Assembly: GCF_050337045.1 (NCBI RefSeq)
Contig: NZ_JAKJSO010000019.1
Span: 1 to 64,000, forward strand
Direction: 5' to 3'
DNA length: 64,000 nucleotides
Origin: Photobacterium kagoshimensis
GTDB taxonomy: Bacteria; Pseudomonadota; Gammaproteobacteria; Enterobacterales; Vibrionaceae
Position 1 is the first letter of the stretch, and every line of letters starts with the position of its first letter. The notes beneath the pieces are model-generated. The model ran no database searches. It was not told where the DNA came from and was given only the letters and a program-made list of their open reading frames with translations. Below, in pieces: positions 32,535-42,687 of this stretch. Both the position numbers and the translations under genes were made by a program.

Positions 32535-34802
32535 TTACTCATCGCTGGTATTGGCGTCAGGTGCTGAAATTTCCATCTCAGTCACGCGCTGCAAGCCACG
32601 CGGTAACATCGCACCACGACGACCACGCTCACCGCGGAAATTATCCAAATCCGATGGTTTCAAACCAAGCTTTCGCTTACCGGCATGCAGAGTGATGTGG
32701 CTATTGGCTGGCAAGATGATCATGTGTGCCACCATTTCCTCACGCGCTTTGGATCGAGCTGCTGGAATGTTGATGATCTTATTACCTTTACCCTTGCTAA
32801 GCTGTGGTAAATCTTTGACAGGGAACATCAACATGCGCCCTTCATTGGTGATCACCAATACATCATCGCTATCAAGATCTGTGACCGGTTGTGGCGGTAA
32901 CACCAAAGCACTTTCAGGTACAGTAAGTAGCGCTTTACCATTACGGTTCTTCGATACCATGTCGCTGCCTTTACAGATGAAGCCGTAGCCCGCATCTGAA
33001 CTCATCAGCCACATTTGCTCATCTTCAGACATCAGCACTTGGCGTACATGGCTGCCCGCCGTCAAGTTCAAGCGACCGGTAATTGGCTCCCCCTGACTAC
33101 GTGCCGATGGTAATGAGTGCGACTCAAGCGCATAGCTACGCCCGTCAGTCCCTAAGAAGACAGCTGGTTGGTTACTCTTACCTCGCGCGTGCGCTAAGTA
33201 ATTATCACCCGATTTATAGCTCAGCGTTGATGGGTCAACATCATGGCCTTTGGCATGACGGATCCAACCTTTATCTGACAGTACCACTGTGATAATTTCA
33301 CTAGGGATCAAATCACGCTCTGTCAGTGCTTTCGCTTCTTCACGCTCAACCAAAGGTGAACGGCGATCATCGCCATATTTTTCAGCATCGGCAATGAGCT
33401 CTTTTTTGATCAAGGTGTTTAAGCGACGCTCAGAACCCAGTAGTTTTTCTAGGTAATCACGCTCTTTGGCTAACTCATCTTGCTCTGCACGGATTTTGAT
33501 TTCTTCTAACTTCGCCAATTGACGCAGTTTGATTTCCAAAATCGCATCCGCTTGAATCGCGCTTAAATCAAAACGCGACATCAATTCAGCTTTAGGGTTC
33601 TCTTCAGTGCGGATAATCTCAATCACTTCATCAATGTTGAGGTAAGCCGCAAGTAAACCTTCAAGAATATGAAGACGAGCCAACACTTTGTCTAAACGGT
33701 ATTGCAGACGACGACGCACGGTTGAGCGACGGAATTCAAGCCACTCGCCAAGGATTGTTACCAACCCTTTGACCTGTGGACGTCCATCAAGACCCAGCAT
33801 GTTCAAGTTCACACGGAAGCTTTTCTCAAGATCGGTCGAGGCAAACAGGTGATTCATCAACTGATCGCAATCAATGCGGTTAGAGCGCGGTACAATCACG
33901 ATACGCGTTGGGTTTTCATGATCAGACTCATCACGTAAGTCTTCAACCATCGGCAACTTTTTAGCGCGCATCTGATTGGCGATTTGCTCAAGCAATTTCG
34001 CACCAGAGGTTTGATGTGGCAAGGCAGTGATGACAATCTCACTGTTTTCTTTATGCCAGATCGCACGCATTTTGATACTGCCTTTACCCGTGCGGTATAG
34101 CTTACTCAAATCGCTCTTAGGCGTAATAATTTCCGCTTCAGTTGGGTAATCAGGGCCTTGAACAAAGCCCATTAGCTCATCAAGTTCAGCTTTCGGGTGA
34201 TCAATCAAATGCACCACAGCATTCGCCACTTCGCGGGCATTATGCGGTGGAATATCGGTTGCCATACCCACGGCAATACCGGTTACACCATTCAATAGAA
34301 TATGAGGCAAACGTGCTGGCAGCATTTTTGGTTCGTTCATGGTGCCATCAAAGTTTGGCACCCAATCTGCCGTACCTTGGCCTAGCTCTGCCAGCAGTAC
34401 TTCAGAAAAACGCGATAAGCGCGATTCGGTATAACGCATTGCAGCGAAAGATTTCGGATCATCCGGCGCACCCCAGTTACCTTGGCCGTCTACTAGCGGG
34501 TAACGGTATGAGAATGGCTGGGCCATTAATACCATCGCTTCGTAACATGCCGAGTCACCATGCGGGTGGTACTTACCTAATACATCACCGACGGTACGCG
34601 CCGATTTTTTGTATTTAGCGGTGGCCGATAAACCCAGCTCTGACATCGCGTAAATAATACGGCGCTGTACAGGCTTAAGGCCATCACCTATGAAAGGTAA
34701 AGCACGATCCATGATTACGTACATGGAATAATTGAGGTAAGCGTCTTCGGTAAACTTCCTTAGCGGAAGCTGTTCAACGCCGTCCATTGAGACATCAGTC
34801 AT
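32535..34802 (-). CDS. parC: DNA topoisomerase IV subunit A
   Basis: 755 residues. Decatenates daughter chromosomes together with ParE. The winged-helix core has KYHPHGDSACYEAM with Ser84 and Glu88, equivalent to E. coli Ser80 and Glu84; both are wild type for quinolone sensitivity. The DNA-cleaving Tyr124 is in RYTESRLSRF. C-terminal blades follow. It is 105 bases after parE. Confidence 0.98.
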   Translation of the reverse strand: MTDVSMDGVEQLPLRKFTEDAYLNYSMYVIMDRALPFIGDGLKPVQRRIIYAMSELGLSATAKYKKSARTVGDVLGKYHPHGDSACYEAMVLMAQPFSYRYPLVDGQGNWGAPDDPKSFAAMRYTESRLSRFSEVLLAELGQGTADWVPNFDGTMNEPKMLPARLPHILLNGVTGIAVGMATDIPPHNAREVANAVVHLIDHPKAELDELMGFVQGPDYPTEAEIITPKSDLSKLYRTGKGSIKMRAIWHKENSEIVITALPHQTSGAKLLEQIANQMRAKKLPMVEDLRDESDHENPTRIVIVPRSNRIDCDQLMNHLFASTDLEKSFRVNLNMLGLDGRPQVKGLVTILGEWLEFRRSTVRRRLQYRLDKVLARLHILEGLLAAYLNIDEVIEIIRTEENPKAELMSRFDLSAIQADAILEIKLRQLAKLEEIKIRAEQDELAKERDYLEKLLGSERRLNTLIKKELIADAEKYGDDRRSPLVEREEAKALTERDLIPSEIITVVLSDKGWIRHAKGHDVDPSTLSYKSGDNYLAHARGKSNQPAVFLGTDGRSYALESHSLPSARSQGEPITGRLNLTAGSHVRQVLMSEDEQMWLMSSDAGYGFICKGSDMVSKNRNGKALLTVPESALVLPPQPVTDLDSDDVLVITNEGRMLMFPVKDLPQLSKGKGNKIINIPAARSKAREEMVAHMIILPANSHITLHAGKRKLGLKPSDLDNFRGERGRRGAMLPRGLQRVTEMEISAPDANTSDE

Positions 34803-34907
34803 CGTCGGTAATCCGTTTCAATCTTACTTTGAAGGCTGGTAAGCACTATGCCACCAGCCTCCATCATTCGTTATTGGGGTAACCCCACCTGAACGTAACG
34901 CTCGCCG

Positions 34908-36791
34908 TTACACTTCAGCCATATCGCCTTTGTCTTGCAACCAGTGACGACGGTCTTCTGCACGTTTTTTACCTAGCAGCATGTCCATCATCTCGTTGGT
35001 TTGGCTGTCATCATCTATCGTGAGTTGCACCAAGCGACGCGTATTTGGATCCATGGTGGTTTCACGCAGCTGGAGTGGGTTCATTTCACCCAAACCTTTA
35101 AATCGCTGTACGTTCACCTTGCCTCGTTTGCTGCTCAGACGCTCTAGAATGCCGTTCTTCTCGCCTTCATCAAGGGCGTAATACACTTCCTTGCCTAAAT
35201 CGATACGGTACAGTGGCGGCATTGCGATGAAGACATGGCCTGCTCGTACTAGCGCTTCAAAGTGCTTCATGAACAAAGCACACAGCAAGGTCGCGATGTG
35301 AAGACCATCGGAGTCCGCATCGGCAAGGACACAGATCTTACCGTAACGCAGGCCGCTCAAATCATCGCTGTCAGGGTCGATACCCAAAGCCACAGAGATA
35401 TCATGAACCTCTTGCGACGCTAATACTTGGTCAGCAGAGACTTCCCAGGTATTCAGAATTTTACCACGCAGCGGCATGATCGCTTGGAACATACGATCAC
35501 GTGCTTGTTTGGCAGAACCACCCGCCGAGTCCCCTTCCACTAAGAAGAGTTCGGTGCGGTTTAAATCTTGTTGCGAACAGTCGGCCAGTTTCCCCGGCAG
35601 TGCTGGGCCAGAAGCCACTTTTTTACGCACGACTTTCTTGCTGGCACGCATACGGCGGTGGGCATTGGCAATACACACTTCCGCTAGTTGTTCTGCAAGT
35701 TGCGGACGCTCATTCAGCCAGAGGCTGAAGGCATCTTTAACCACACCCGATACAAACGCCGCACATTGGCGTGACGACAAGCGTTCTTTGGTTTGACCGG
35801 CAAACTGGGGATCTTGCATTTTCACCGACAGCACGTAAGCACAGCGCTCCCAGATATCATCGGCGGTTAACTTCACCCCACGCGGTAGCAAGTTACGGAA
35901 TTCACAGAACTCACGCATCGCATCAAGCAAGCCTTGGCGTAAGCCATTCACATGCGTACCGCCTTGTGCGGTAGGAATGAGGTTAACGTAACTTTCAGTG
36001 ATCAGCTCACCACCTTCAGGCAACCATAACAGCGCCCAGTCAGCCGCTTCCGTTTGTGCACTGAACACACCAGTAAACGGCTCTTCAGGCAATAAGGTAT
36101 AACCCTTTACGCCTTCGGCTAGGTAGTCTTTCAAGCCATCTTCATAACACCAACGAATGGTTTCATCGGTGTTTTTGTCGGTAAACACAATCTCTAAACC
36201 AGGGCAAAGTACCGCTTTGGCTTTTAAATTGTTTTTCAAACGAGTGGCTGAGAATTTAGGACTATCAAAGTAGCTCACATCAGGCCAGAAATGTACACGG
36301 GTACCTTTGGCACGGCGGCCACAAGTTCCTATCACTTCAAGTTCTGATACTTTATCGCCATTTTCAAAGGCAATTTGATACACCTGTCCATCACGCTTAA
36401 CCGTGACTTCCACGCGCTTTGATAGGGCGTTCACTACCGAGATACCCACCCCGTGCAAACCACCTGAGAACTGATAGTTCTTGCCCGAGAATTTACCACC
36501 GGCATGGAGCTTACAGAGGATTAACTCAACCCCTGACACCCCTTCTTCAGGGTGAATATCGACAGGCATACCACGCCCATCATCGGTAACTTCTAAGGAT
36601 TGGTCCGCATGGAGAATGACTTCAACTTTGCGGGCATGGCCGGCTAATGCTTCATCGACACTGTTATCGATCACCTCTTGACCTAAGTGGTTAGGGCGTA
36701 CCGTATCAGTGTACATGCCGGGACGGCGGCGTACTGGCTCAAGGCCATTTAGAACCTCAATGGCTCCAGCGTTATAGCTTTGATCTGTCAT
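34908..36791 (-). CDS. parE: DNA topoisomerase IV subunit B
   Basis: 627 residues. A GHKL ATPase domain (DDGRGMPVDIHPEEG, GGKFSGKNYQFSGGLHGVG), a transducer region and a TOPRIM domain (VEGDSAGGSAKQARDR, then ADADSDGLHI) appear in order. It lies between yqiA and parC, as in other gammas. Confidence 0.98.
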   Translation of the reverse strand: MTDQSYNAGAIEVLNGLEPVRRRPGMYTDTVRPNHLGQEVIDNSVDEALAGHARKVEVILHADQSLEVTDDGRGMPVDIHPEEGVSGVELILCKLHAGGKFSGKNYQFSGGLHGVGISVVNALSKRVEVTVKRDGQVYQIAFENGDKVSELEVIGTCGRRAKGTRVHFWPDVSYFDSPKFSATRLKNNLKAKAVLCPGLEIVFTDKNTDETIRWCYEDGLKDYLAEGVKGYTLLPEEPFTGVFSAQTEAADWALLWLPEGGELITESYVNLIPTAQGGTHVNGLRQGLLDAMREFCEFRNLLPRGVKLTADDIWERCAYVLSVKMQDPQFAGQTKERLSSRQCAAFVSGVVKDAFSLWLNERPQLAEQLAEVCIANAHRRMRASKKVVRKKVASGPALPGKLADCSQQDLNRTELFLVEGDSAGGSAKQARDRMFQAIMPLRGKILNTWEVSADQVLASQEVHDISVALGIDPDSDDLSGLRYGKICVLADADSDGLHIATLLCALFMKHFEALVRAGHVFIAMPPLYRIDLGKEVYYALDEGEKNGILERLSSKRGKVNVQRFKGLGEMNPLQLRETTMDPNTRRLVQLTIDDDSQTNEMMDMLLGKKRAEDRRHWLQDKGDMAEV

Positions 36792-36874
36792 ATCACGGAA
36801 GTTTACGAGAAAATTTTGGCAACAATAGTCAGTAACCCCAGCTCAGTTGTCAAGCTGAGGTCGTTATAATCGGC

Positions 36875-37471
36875 TCAAAGGCCAAGAAATTGAATGATGT
36901 CGGCAGGAAAGCGTTCAAATCCGACGAAGCTATGATCTCCGTCAGCTTCAACCGTTTGTTTACAGTCGGCATATTTAGCGACAGCTTGGCGATAGTCGAG
37001 CACTTCATCGCCCTCTTGCTGGAGCAACCACAGTTGTTGGGGACGAGCAACGCGCGCGACATCCATTAAGCGTAGTTCATCCATATGATGAGGCGCTAAG
37101 TAATAGTGCTCATCAGTGTATGGATTTATTTGCTCACCTAAAAAGTCGGCCAGTAAATCATACGGTGTTACCGCAGGGTTCACTAGCACCGCAGGGAACT
37201 GGTAGCGATCATTCAACCAAGTTGAAATATAACCACCTAATGAACTGCCCACCAGCCCGATACGGAAGTCTGGCGCGAACGCTTGCACCGTATTATCAAT
37301 GAACTCCGCCGCTTGGGCGGGGTAACACGGCATCTGCGGGATCTCAACCCGAATATCGGGACGATATTGGCGACAATAATCCAGCATTTGCTGTGCTTTC
37401 AATGACTTTGGCGAGCTATTAAAACCATGAATATATAGTAACAACGGCTTTTTTTGTGGTGTTTCCATCAT
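36875..37471 (-). CDS. yqiA: YqiA-family esterase
   Basis: 198-residue alpha/beta hydrolase. YIHGFNSSPKSLKA forms the oxyanion region, the nucleophile elbow is GLVGSSLGGY, and GDHSF near the C-terminus carries the catalytic His. Two ATG codons in tandem follow the cpdA stop, which overlaps the first by one base. The E. coli homologue has esterase activity on short acyl and palmitoyl-CoA substrates. Confidence 0.93.
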   Translation of the reverse strand: MMETPQKKPLLLYIHGFNSSPKSLKAQQMLDYCRQYRPDIRVEIPQMPCYPAQAAEFIDNTVQAFAPDFRIGLVGSSLGGYISTWLNDRYQFPAVLVNPAVTPYDLLADFLGEQINPYTDEHYYLAPHHMDELRLMDVARVARPQQLWLLQQEGDEVLDYRQAVAKYADCKQTVEADGDHSFVGFERFPADIIQFLGL

Positions 37472-38295
37472 TAGTACCCTGCGGCATCGAATTGTGGCGC
37501 AAACTGTGGCCCTTGCACACGAGACACCTGTGTATGGATATCACCGTTATTATAAAGCTCTAAATAACGCCAACCTGGGTTGACTTGGTCAAGCGCAAAG
37601 TCATTCGAATCAGGCAAGAATTGAATGCATGTTGACGGTGTCGCAAGCACTCGAACATTACGGTACATACGATCAAGTTCTTGATGAATATGACCACACA
37701 ACACCGCTTTCACTTGTGGGTACTGATCCAGTACATACCACAGCGCTTCGTTATTATGTAATTGATGTTGATCCAGCCAGTAACTTCCCGCTTCTAACGG
37801 GTGGTGGTGCAATAATACCAAGGCATGACGCTCTGGGTGGGCACTTAATGCACTGTCTAGCATTTCAAGTTGTGCCGAACTCAAGGCGCCATGTGGTACA
37901 CCTGGTACTTGGCTATCGAGTAAAATAACTTGCCAATGATCGCCCGCAAGCACTTGCTCACAAGGTTTTATCTGCGGTGATGGCAACACGGAACGCATGG
38001 TCGGTTGGTAATCATGATTACCTGGAAGCCAAAAACAAGGTTGTTTCCAACGGCTAATGCCGTCAGCAAAGCGCTGATAGGAGTTTTCACTGTGATCTTG
38101 GGATATGTCTCCCGTGGCTACAATCGCATCAAATGGGCGCGCAGCACCGTCTACAGCATCAAGCACTGCATGAAAACTTTTCTTTGTTTCTATGCCTAAT
38201 AAGCTTCCTGATATGTCATCAAACAGATGCGTATCAGTAATTTGAAGCAAGACAACCTTATCTGGACCTTGCTGAGGCAACGTATACGTCTGCAA
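37471..38295 (-). CDS. cpdA: 3',5'-cyclic AMP phosphodiesterase CpdA
   Basis: 274-residue metallophosphoesterase. Metal motifs in order: TDTHLF, GDISQDHSENSY, LPGNHDYQP, LLHHHPLEAG and CGHIHQELD. It lowers cAMP and so affects CRP. The start must be TTG at 38295: an in-frame TAA lies three codons upstream and no ATG precedes the conserved LLQITDTH. An AGGA lies upstream. Confidence 0.95.
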   Translation of the reverse strand: MQTYTLPQQGPDKVVLLQITDTHLFDDISGSLLGIETKKSFHAVLDAVDGAARPFDAIVATGDISQDHSENSYQRFADGISRWKQPCFWLPGNHDYQPTMRSVLPSPQIKPCEQVLAGDHWQVILLDSQVPGVPHGALSSAQLEMLDSALSAHPERHALVLLHHHPLEAGSYWLDQHQLHNNEALWYVLDQYPQVKAVLCGHIHQELDRMYRNVRVLATPSTCIQFLPDSNDFALDQVNPGWRYLELYNNGDIHTQVSRVQGPQFAPQFDAAGY

Positions 38296-38400
38296 AATCG
38301 TTTAAATCCTGTAATGTCTCAATGTATGTACGGGTAACCACGAGAGGGGCTACCACTCATTGTCCCAATCTGATTTTTTATGGTAGTTACCAATAGAATA

Positions 38401-38829
38401 TCAACAAACTGACTGTTTGCTGATGCCGTTTTTCAGGCAATAAGCTAACCAATCCCCAAGAAAGCGGTTAACTTGATGTTTTTCATCTTGTTGGTGCATT
38501 CGCATATTGGGGTAATCATACCTTGGCTTCAAGCGAGAAATCTGCTGCGCCGAACACACTTCTGCTACTCGTGCATCGTGGTATAAGCGAATAATCAGGT
38601 GCGGATGCATATAAGTTGGGAGTGATGCTTCGTCTTGCTGGAGCAGTTCGATCACCGTGGTATAGCGCGTCGACTCAGTAATGGTTATCGAATATTCATG
38701 ACCCAAAACTTGATACGCACAGCTCTCTCCTACCTCATCAGATTTTGGTAGTAATGGAAGCAGCTTCGCATAGTTGGTTTCATACAAACGCATGATACCC
38801 GCGAGATCGACGGTATAGCGGTTTTTCAA
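38401..38829 (-). CDS. yqiB: DUF1249 protein YqiB
   Basis: 142 residues if translated from TTG 38829 (MKNRYTVDLAGIMRLYETNY), which aligns with the E. coli YqiB start and has AAGGA six bases upstream inside the nudF end. Longer starts at ATG 38847 or 38883 overlap nudF and lack ribosome sites. Conserved blocks are ITESTRYTTVIEL and ARVAEVCSAQQISRLKPRYDYPN. Function unknown; it is always near nudF and cpdA. Confidence 0.85.
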   Translation of the reverse strand: MKNRYTVDLAGIMRLYETNYAKLLPLLPKSDEVGESCAYQVLGHEYSITITESTRYTTVIELLQQDEASLPTYMHPHLIIRLYHDARVAEVCSAQQISRLKPRYDYPNMRMHQQDEKHQVNRFLGDWLAYCLKNGISKQSVC

Positions 38830-38831
38830 AC

Positions 38832-39476
38832 TTAATCCTTGCACCATTGGCGTTGAAGACGTAAATAATTCAGCTGCAACCATTGTAGCGCAATGATAGA
38901 AGCTGCATTTTCTATTTTACCAGATTCTACCCACTGATAGGCTTGTTCTCGCGAAACAACATGCACACGAATATCTTCACCTTCTTCAGGTAAGCCATGA
39001 ATCCCCTCTGCGAGCTGGCTTTCAACACGGCCCACAAACACATCAAGGGTTTCAGAGCAGCCACCAGAACTGGCGAGGTAGCGGGTGATTTTTTCCACCT
39101 CATGCACATCGATACCCGCTTCTTCTTGTGCTTCGCGACGAGCAACCTCTTCTGAGATTTCATTCTCTTCGATCATGCCAGCCACCATTTCAAGTTGCCA
39201 TGGTTCACAATCAGCGGCTAACGCACCAATCCGGAACTGTTCGACAAGTACAACCTGATCGTGTTTCGGATCATACGGCAGTAACACCGCAGCATGACCG
39301 CGTTCAAACATTTCACGATTAAGTTCACCACTCCAACCGCCAGAAAAAAGCTTATGCTTGAAGGTGTAAGACACCATTTTGAAGAAGCCCTGATAAAGCG
39401 GCTTTGTTGACAAAATTTCGACATCATCCTTGGTATACACTACCTGCGCTGACACTGTGGTGGAATCTTTGCTCAT
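38832..39476 (-). CDS. nudF: ADP-ribose diphosphatase
   Basis: 214-residue Nudix hydrolase that cleaves ADP-ribose to AMP and ribose 5-phosphate. The Nudix box GMIEENEISEEVARREAQEEAGI runs near residues 97-119. ATG 39476 has AAGGAG upstream; the frame open before it is not coding. First gene of the leftward nudF-yqiB-cpdA-yqiA-parE-parC set, divergent from tolC. Confidence 0.96.
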   Translation of the reverse strand: MSKDSTTVSAQVVYTKDDVEILSTKPLYQGFFKMVSYTFKHKLFSGGWSGELNREMFERGHAAVLLPYDPKHDQVVLVEQFRIGALAADCEPWQLEMVAGMIEENEISEEVARREAQEEAGIDVHEVEKITRYLASSGGCSETLDVFVGRVESQLAEGIHGLPEEGEDIRVHVVSREQAYQWVESGKIENAASIIALQWLQLNYLRLQRQWCKD

Positions 39477-39762
39477 GTTTGTGTTCTCCTTTAGCACTAT
39501 TTTTCCACTCAAGTTGAATATCAGCAATGATTTTATTCAACATTTTTGATAATTATTGTGATTTTATTTAAGTCGTATAATTTTTTATATCGCTTACAAT
39601 CTTATACAGTAAGATCAATGATGTGATTCAAGTTTACGAACCAGACTTCACACTAAAAAATGATTATAAGTAAAATAGCGAATTGATCAGTTTACTGTCA
39701 GTATTCTTTCGTTACACTGATCGCTTGCACTATTTTGACTGTCAGGACCAGGAAAGGCATCC

Positions 39763-41064
39763 ATGAAAAAATTGCTCCCACTCTTTATGAGCGTAGCCCT
39801 AGGTAGCATCAGCCACTCAGTATTGGCCGATGACCTTGCCGAAATTTATCAACAAGCGAAACAAAATGATCCGCAACTATTAAAAGCGGCTGCGGACAAA
39901 GATGCGTCATTTGAAGCAATCAATTCATCGCGTAGTACTTTGCTGCCACAGATCAATCTGAATGCAGGTTACAATGCCACTGAGCTAGCAGATAATAATG
40001 CGTCAAACGACAACGGCTTTAACGCTGGTGTGACCCTTAGCCAATCTATTTACAACCGTGCTAGCTGGGTAAACCTAGACATTGCTGAGAAAAAAGCGCG
40101 CCAGAGCGATGCTTCGCTAGCCGCAACACAGCAAGGTTTGATCCTACGTGTTAGCCAAGCATATTTTGATGTGCTTAAAGCGATGGACGATCTTGAATTC
40201 GTTCGTGCTGAAAAAGCTGCCGTTGGCCGTCAGTTAGAACAAACCAAACAACGTTTTGAAGTGGGTCTTTCTGCGATCACTGACGTACATGATGCACAAG
40301 CACAGTACGATACCGTGCTTGCCGATGAAATCTTGAAAGAAAACGCGTTAACCAACAGCTATGAAGGTCTACGTGAGATCACAGGTCAAGAGCACACAGA
40401 TCTAAACATTTTGGATACCGCTCGCTTCTCCGCTAGCCGTCCACAATCTAAAGTGCTGCAATTGATCCAAGACGCTGAAAAAGAAAACCTGTCGCTACTA
40501 ACCGCGCGTATCTCACAAGATATCGCACGTGATAGCATTTCATTGGCTGAATCTGGTCACCTACCAACCCTCGGCTTTAATGCAGGTTACAACTACAACG
40601 AACTGGATCCAACATCTTCTGATAACGGTAAATTAACGGCGGGTATTCGCCTTGACCTACCTGTATACAGCGGTGGTAAAACAAGTTCTGAAGTAAAACA
40701 AGCGCAATTCTCGTACGTGTCAGCGAGTGAGCAACTGGAAGGTTCTTACCGCACTGTTGTTAAAGATGTTCGTGCATTCTATAACAACATCAACGCTTCT
40801 ATCGGTGCACTTCGTGCTTACCAACAATCTGTCATTTCAGCGCAATCGGCACTGGAAGCAACAGAAGCTGGCTTTGAAGTGGGTACCCGTACTATCGTTG
40901 ATGTACTAGATTCAACCCGTCGTCTATACGATGCAAACCGCCAATTAGCGAATGCACGTTACGACTACATTCTAAGCCAACTTCAGCTAAAACAAGCTGT
41001 TGGTTCGCTTAACGAGCAAGACGTTGCAGATATCAACGCTGGCTTGATCAAAACGAAGAAGTAA
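39763..41064 (+). CDS. tolC: outer membrane channel TolC
   Basis: 433 residues. A signal peptide (residues 1-22, cleavage after SVLA) precedes two TolC/OEP repeats rich in coiled-coil helices. It is the outer-membrane exit duct for RND and MFS efflux and type I secretion. It is shorter than E. coli TolC (493) because it lacks most of the C-terminal tail, as in vibrios. Confidence 0.96.
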   Translation: MKKLLPLFMSVALGSISHSVLADDLAEIYQQAKQNDPQLLKAAADKDASFEAINSSRSTLLPQINLNAGYNATELADNNASNDNGFNAGVTLSQSIYNRASWVNLDIAEKKARQSDASLAATQQGLILRVSQAYFDVLKAMDDLEFVRAEKAAVGRQLEQTKQRFEVGLSAITDVHDAQAQYDTVLADEILKENALTNSYEGLREITGQEHTDLNILDTARFSASRPQSKVLQLIQDAEKENLSLLTARISQDIARDSISLAESGHLPTLGFNAGYNYNELDPTSSDNGKLTAGIRLDLPVYSGGKTSSEVKQAQFSYVSASEQLEGSYRTVVKDVRAFYNNINASIGALRAYQQSVISAQSALEATEAGFEVGTRTIVDVLDSTRRLYDANRQLANARYDYILSQLQLKQAVGSLNEQDVADINAGLIKTKK

Positions 41065-41110
41065 TTCTGCGCTCATCGCTGTCAGGTTTCGGCAGCGATC
41101 ATCAGATAAG

Positions 41111-41136
41111 AAAAAAGCGCCTATCGGCGCTTTTTT
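41111..41136. terminator. bidirectional terminator tolC/hldE
   Basis: AAAAAAGCGCC, TATC and GGCGCTTTTTT between the convergent genes. Confidence 0.94.
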
Positions 41137-41170
41137 CTTATCCGCTGACCTCTTTAAGGCCAATCACCGA

Positions 41171-42601
41171 TTAACCACGACCACCACGGATCGCTTCGAT
41201 GATTTCAGTAGTAGAACAGCCATCTTCAAAGTTCAGCACCAAGACTTGACCACCCGCGGCAATCACTTCTTGGCCGCCTGCAATCTCTTCAGGTTTGTAA
41301 TCGCCACCTTTCACTAATAGTGTTGGCAGGATTTCACTGATCAGACGCTGCGGGGTTTCTTCGGTAAAAGGCACCACCCAATCAACCGCACCTAAACCCG
41401 CCAGTACCGCCATGCGACGATCTTCAGGGTTCACTGGACGGCCAGGGCCTTTCAGCGCTTGTACCGATGAATCTGAGTTTACCGCCACAATCAGGCGATC
41501 GCCCAATTTTGCCGCTTCGTTCAAGTAAGCAACATGACCGGCATGAAGAATATCGAAACAGCCGTTAGTCATCACCACTTTCTCACCACGCGCACGCGCT
41601 GTGAGTACCGCTTGTTTTAGCTGATCTTCTGCAATCACGCCAAAGCCGCTATCTTGGCTGCCGTGAATAGCATCAGTCAACTCGATAGTCGATAGGGTTG
41701 ATGTACCTAGCTTAGCAACCACAACACCTGCCGCTGCGTTCGCAAGCTTACATGCATCAGACAATGATTTCCCTGCGGCAAGCGATGATGCCAGCACAGA
41801 GATAACCGTATCGCCTGCACCTGTCACGTCGTACACTTCTTGTGCTTGGGTTGGCATGTGCAGTGGTTCTTGGCCACGTTGTAGCAAGGTCATACCGTGC
41901 TCACTGCGAGTAACCAATAACGCTTCAAAGTCGAATTGTTCCATTAAGGCAAAGCCTTTTTCAACAATATCGGCATCGCCATTGACTTTACCGACCACGG
42001 TTTCAAACTCAGACAAGTTTGGTGTCAGTAAGGTTGCACCACGGTAGCGTTCAAAATCAGCCCCTTTCGGGTCAATAAGAACAGGCACACCCGCTTTACG
42101 TGCCATTTGGATCATGGTTTGGACATGTTCCAATGCACCTTTTGCGTAATCCGACAAGATCACCGCTTTCACTTGCGACAGTGATTGCTCAAGGCGTGGC
42201 ATGATCAAATCAGGGTCCACATCGTGGAAGCCTTCTTCGAAATCCAAACGGATCAACTGCTGACCGCGGCTCATCACGCGTAATTTGGTGATGGTTGGGT
42301 AATCTGGCAGCGAAACAAAGTCACAACGCACTTTTAGCGATGATAGCTTTTCCGTCAAGGCTTTCGCTGGCTCATCAATCCCGGTTAAACCCACTAAGCG
42401 AGCATGACCACCAAGGGCTGCAATGTTCATTGCGACGTTTGCTGCGCCACCTGGACGTTCTTCAATCTGATCAACTTTAACTACGGGTACTGGCGCTTCT
42501 GGCGATATACGCCCTGTTGGCCCATACCAGTAACGATCTAGCATGACATCACCAACAACGAGTACATCAGCTTGATCATAATCAGGAAGAGTCAATTTCA
42601 T
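41171..42601 (-). CDS. hldE: bifunctional heptose 7-phosphate kinase / heptose 1-phosphate adenylyltransferase
   Basis: 476 residues. The N-terminal ribokinase-like domain has the PfkB signatures (GGAANVAMNIAALG, DVTGAGDTVISVLA). The C-terminal nucleotidyltransferase has TNGCFDILHAGHVAYLNEA with the HxGH motif. It makes ADP-heptose for the LPS inner core. It lies downstream of glnE, as in E. coli. Confidence 0.97.
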   Translation of the reverse strand: MKLTLPDYDQADVLVVGDVMLDRYWYGPTGRISPEAPVPVVKVDQIEERPGGAANVAMNIAALGGHARLVGLTGIDEPAKALTEKLSSLKVRCDFVSLPDYPTITKLRVMSRGQQLIRLDFEEGFHDVDPDLIMPRLEQSLSQVKAVILSDYAKGALEHVQTMIQMARKAGVPVLIDPKGADFERYRGATLLTPNLSEFETVVGKVNGDADIVEKGFALMEQFDFEALLVTRSEHGMTLLQRGQEPLHMPTQAQEVYDVTGAGDTVISVLASSLAAGKSLSDACKLANAAAGVVVAKLGTSTLSTIELTDAIHGSQDSGFGVIAEDQLKQAVLTARARGEKVVMTNGCFDILHAGHVAYLNEAAKLGDRLIVAVNSDSSVQALKGPGRPVNPEDRRMAVLAGLGAVDWVVPFTEETPQRLISEILPTLLVKGGDYKPEEIAGGQEVIAAGGQVLVLNFEDGCSTTEIIEAIRGGRG

Positions 42602-42687
42602 TTTTATCTCCGGGAAAGTGAAAACTGCGAAATAGTATCACAAAGCAAAAAAAGCAAACACTCACCCAGTGCTTACTGTTCATTAAA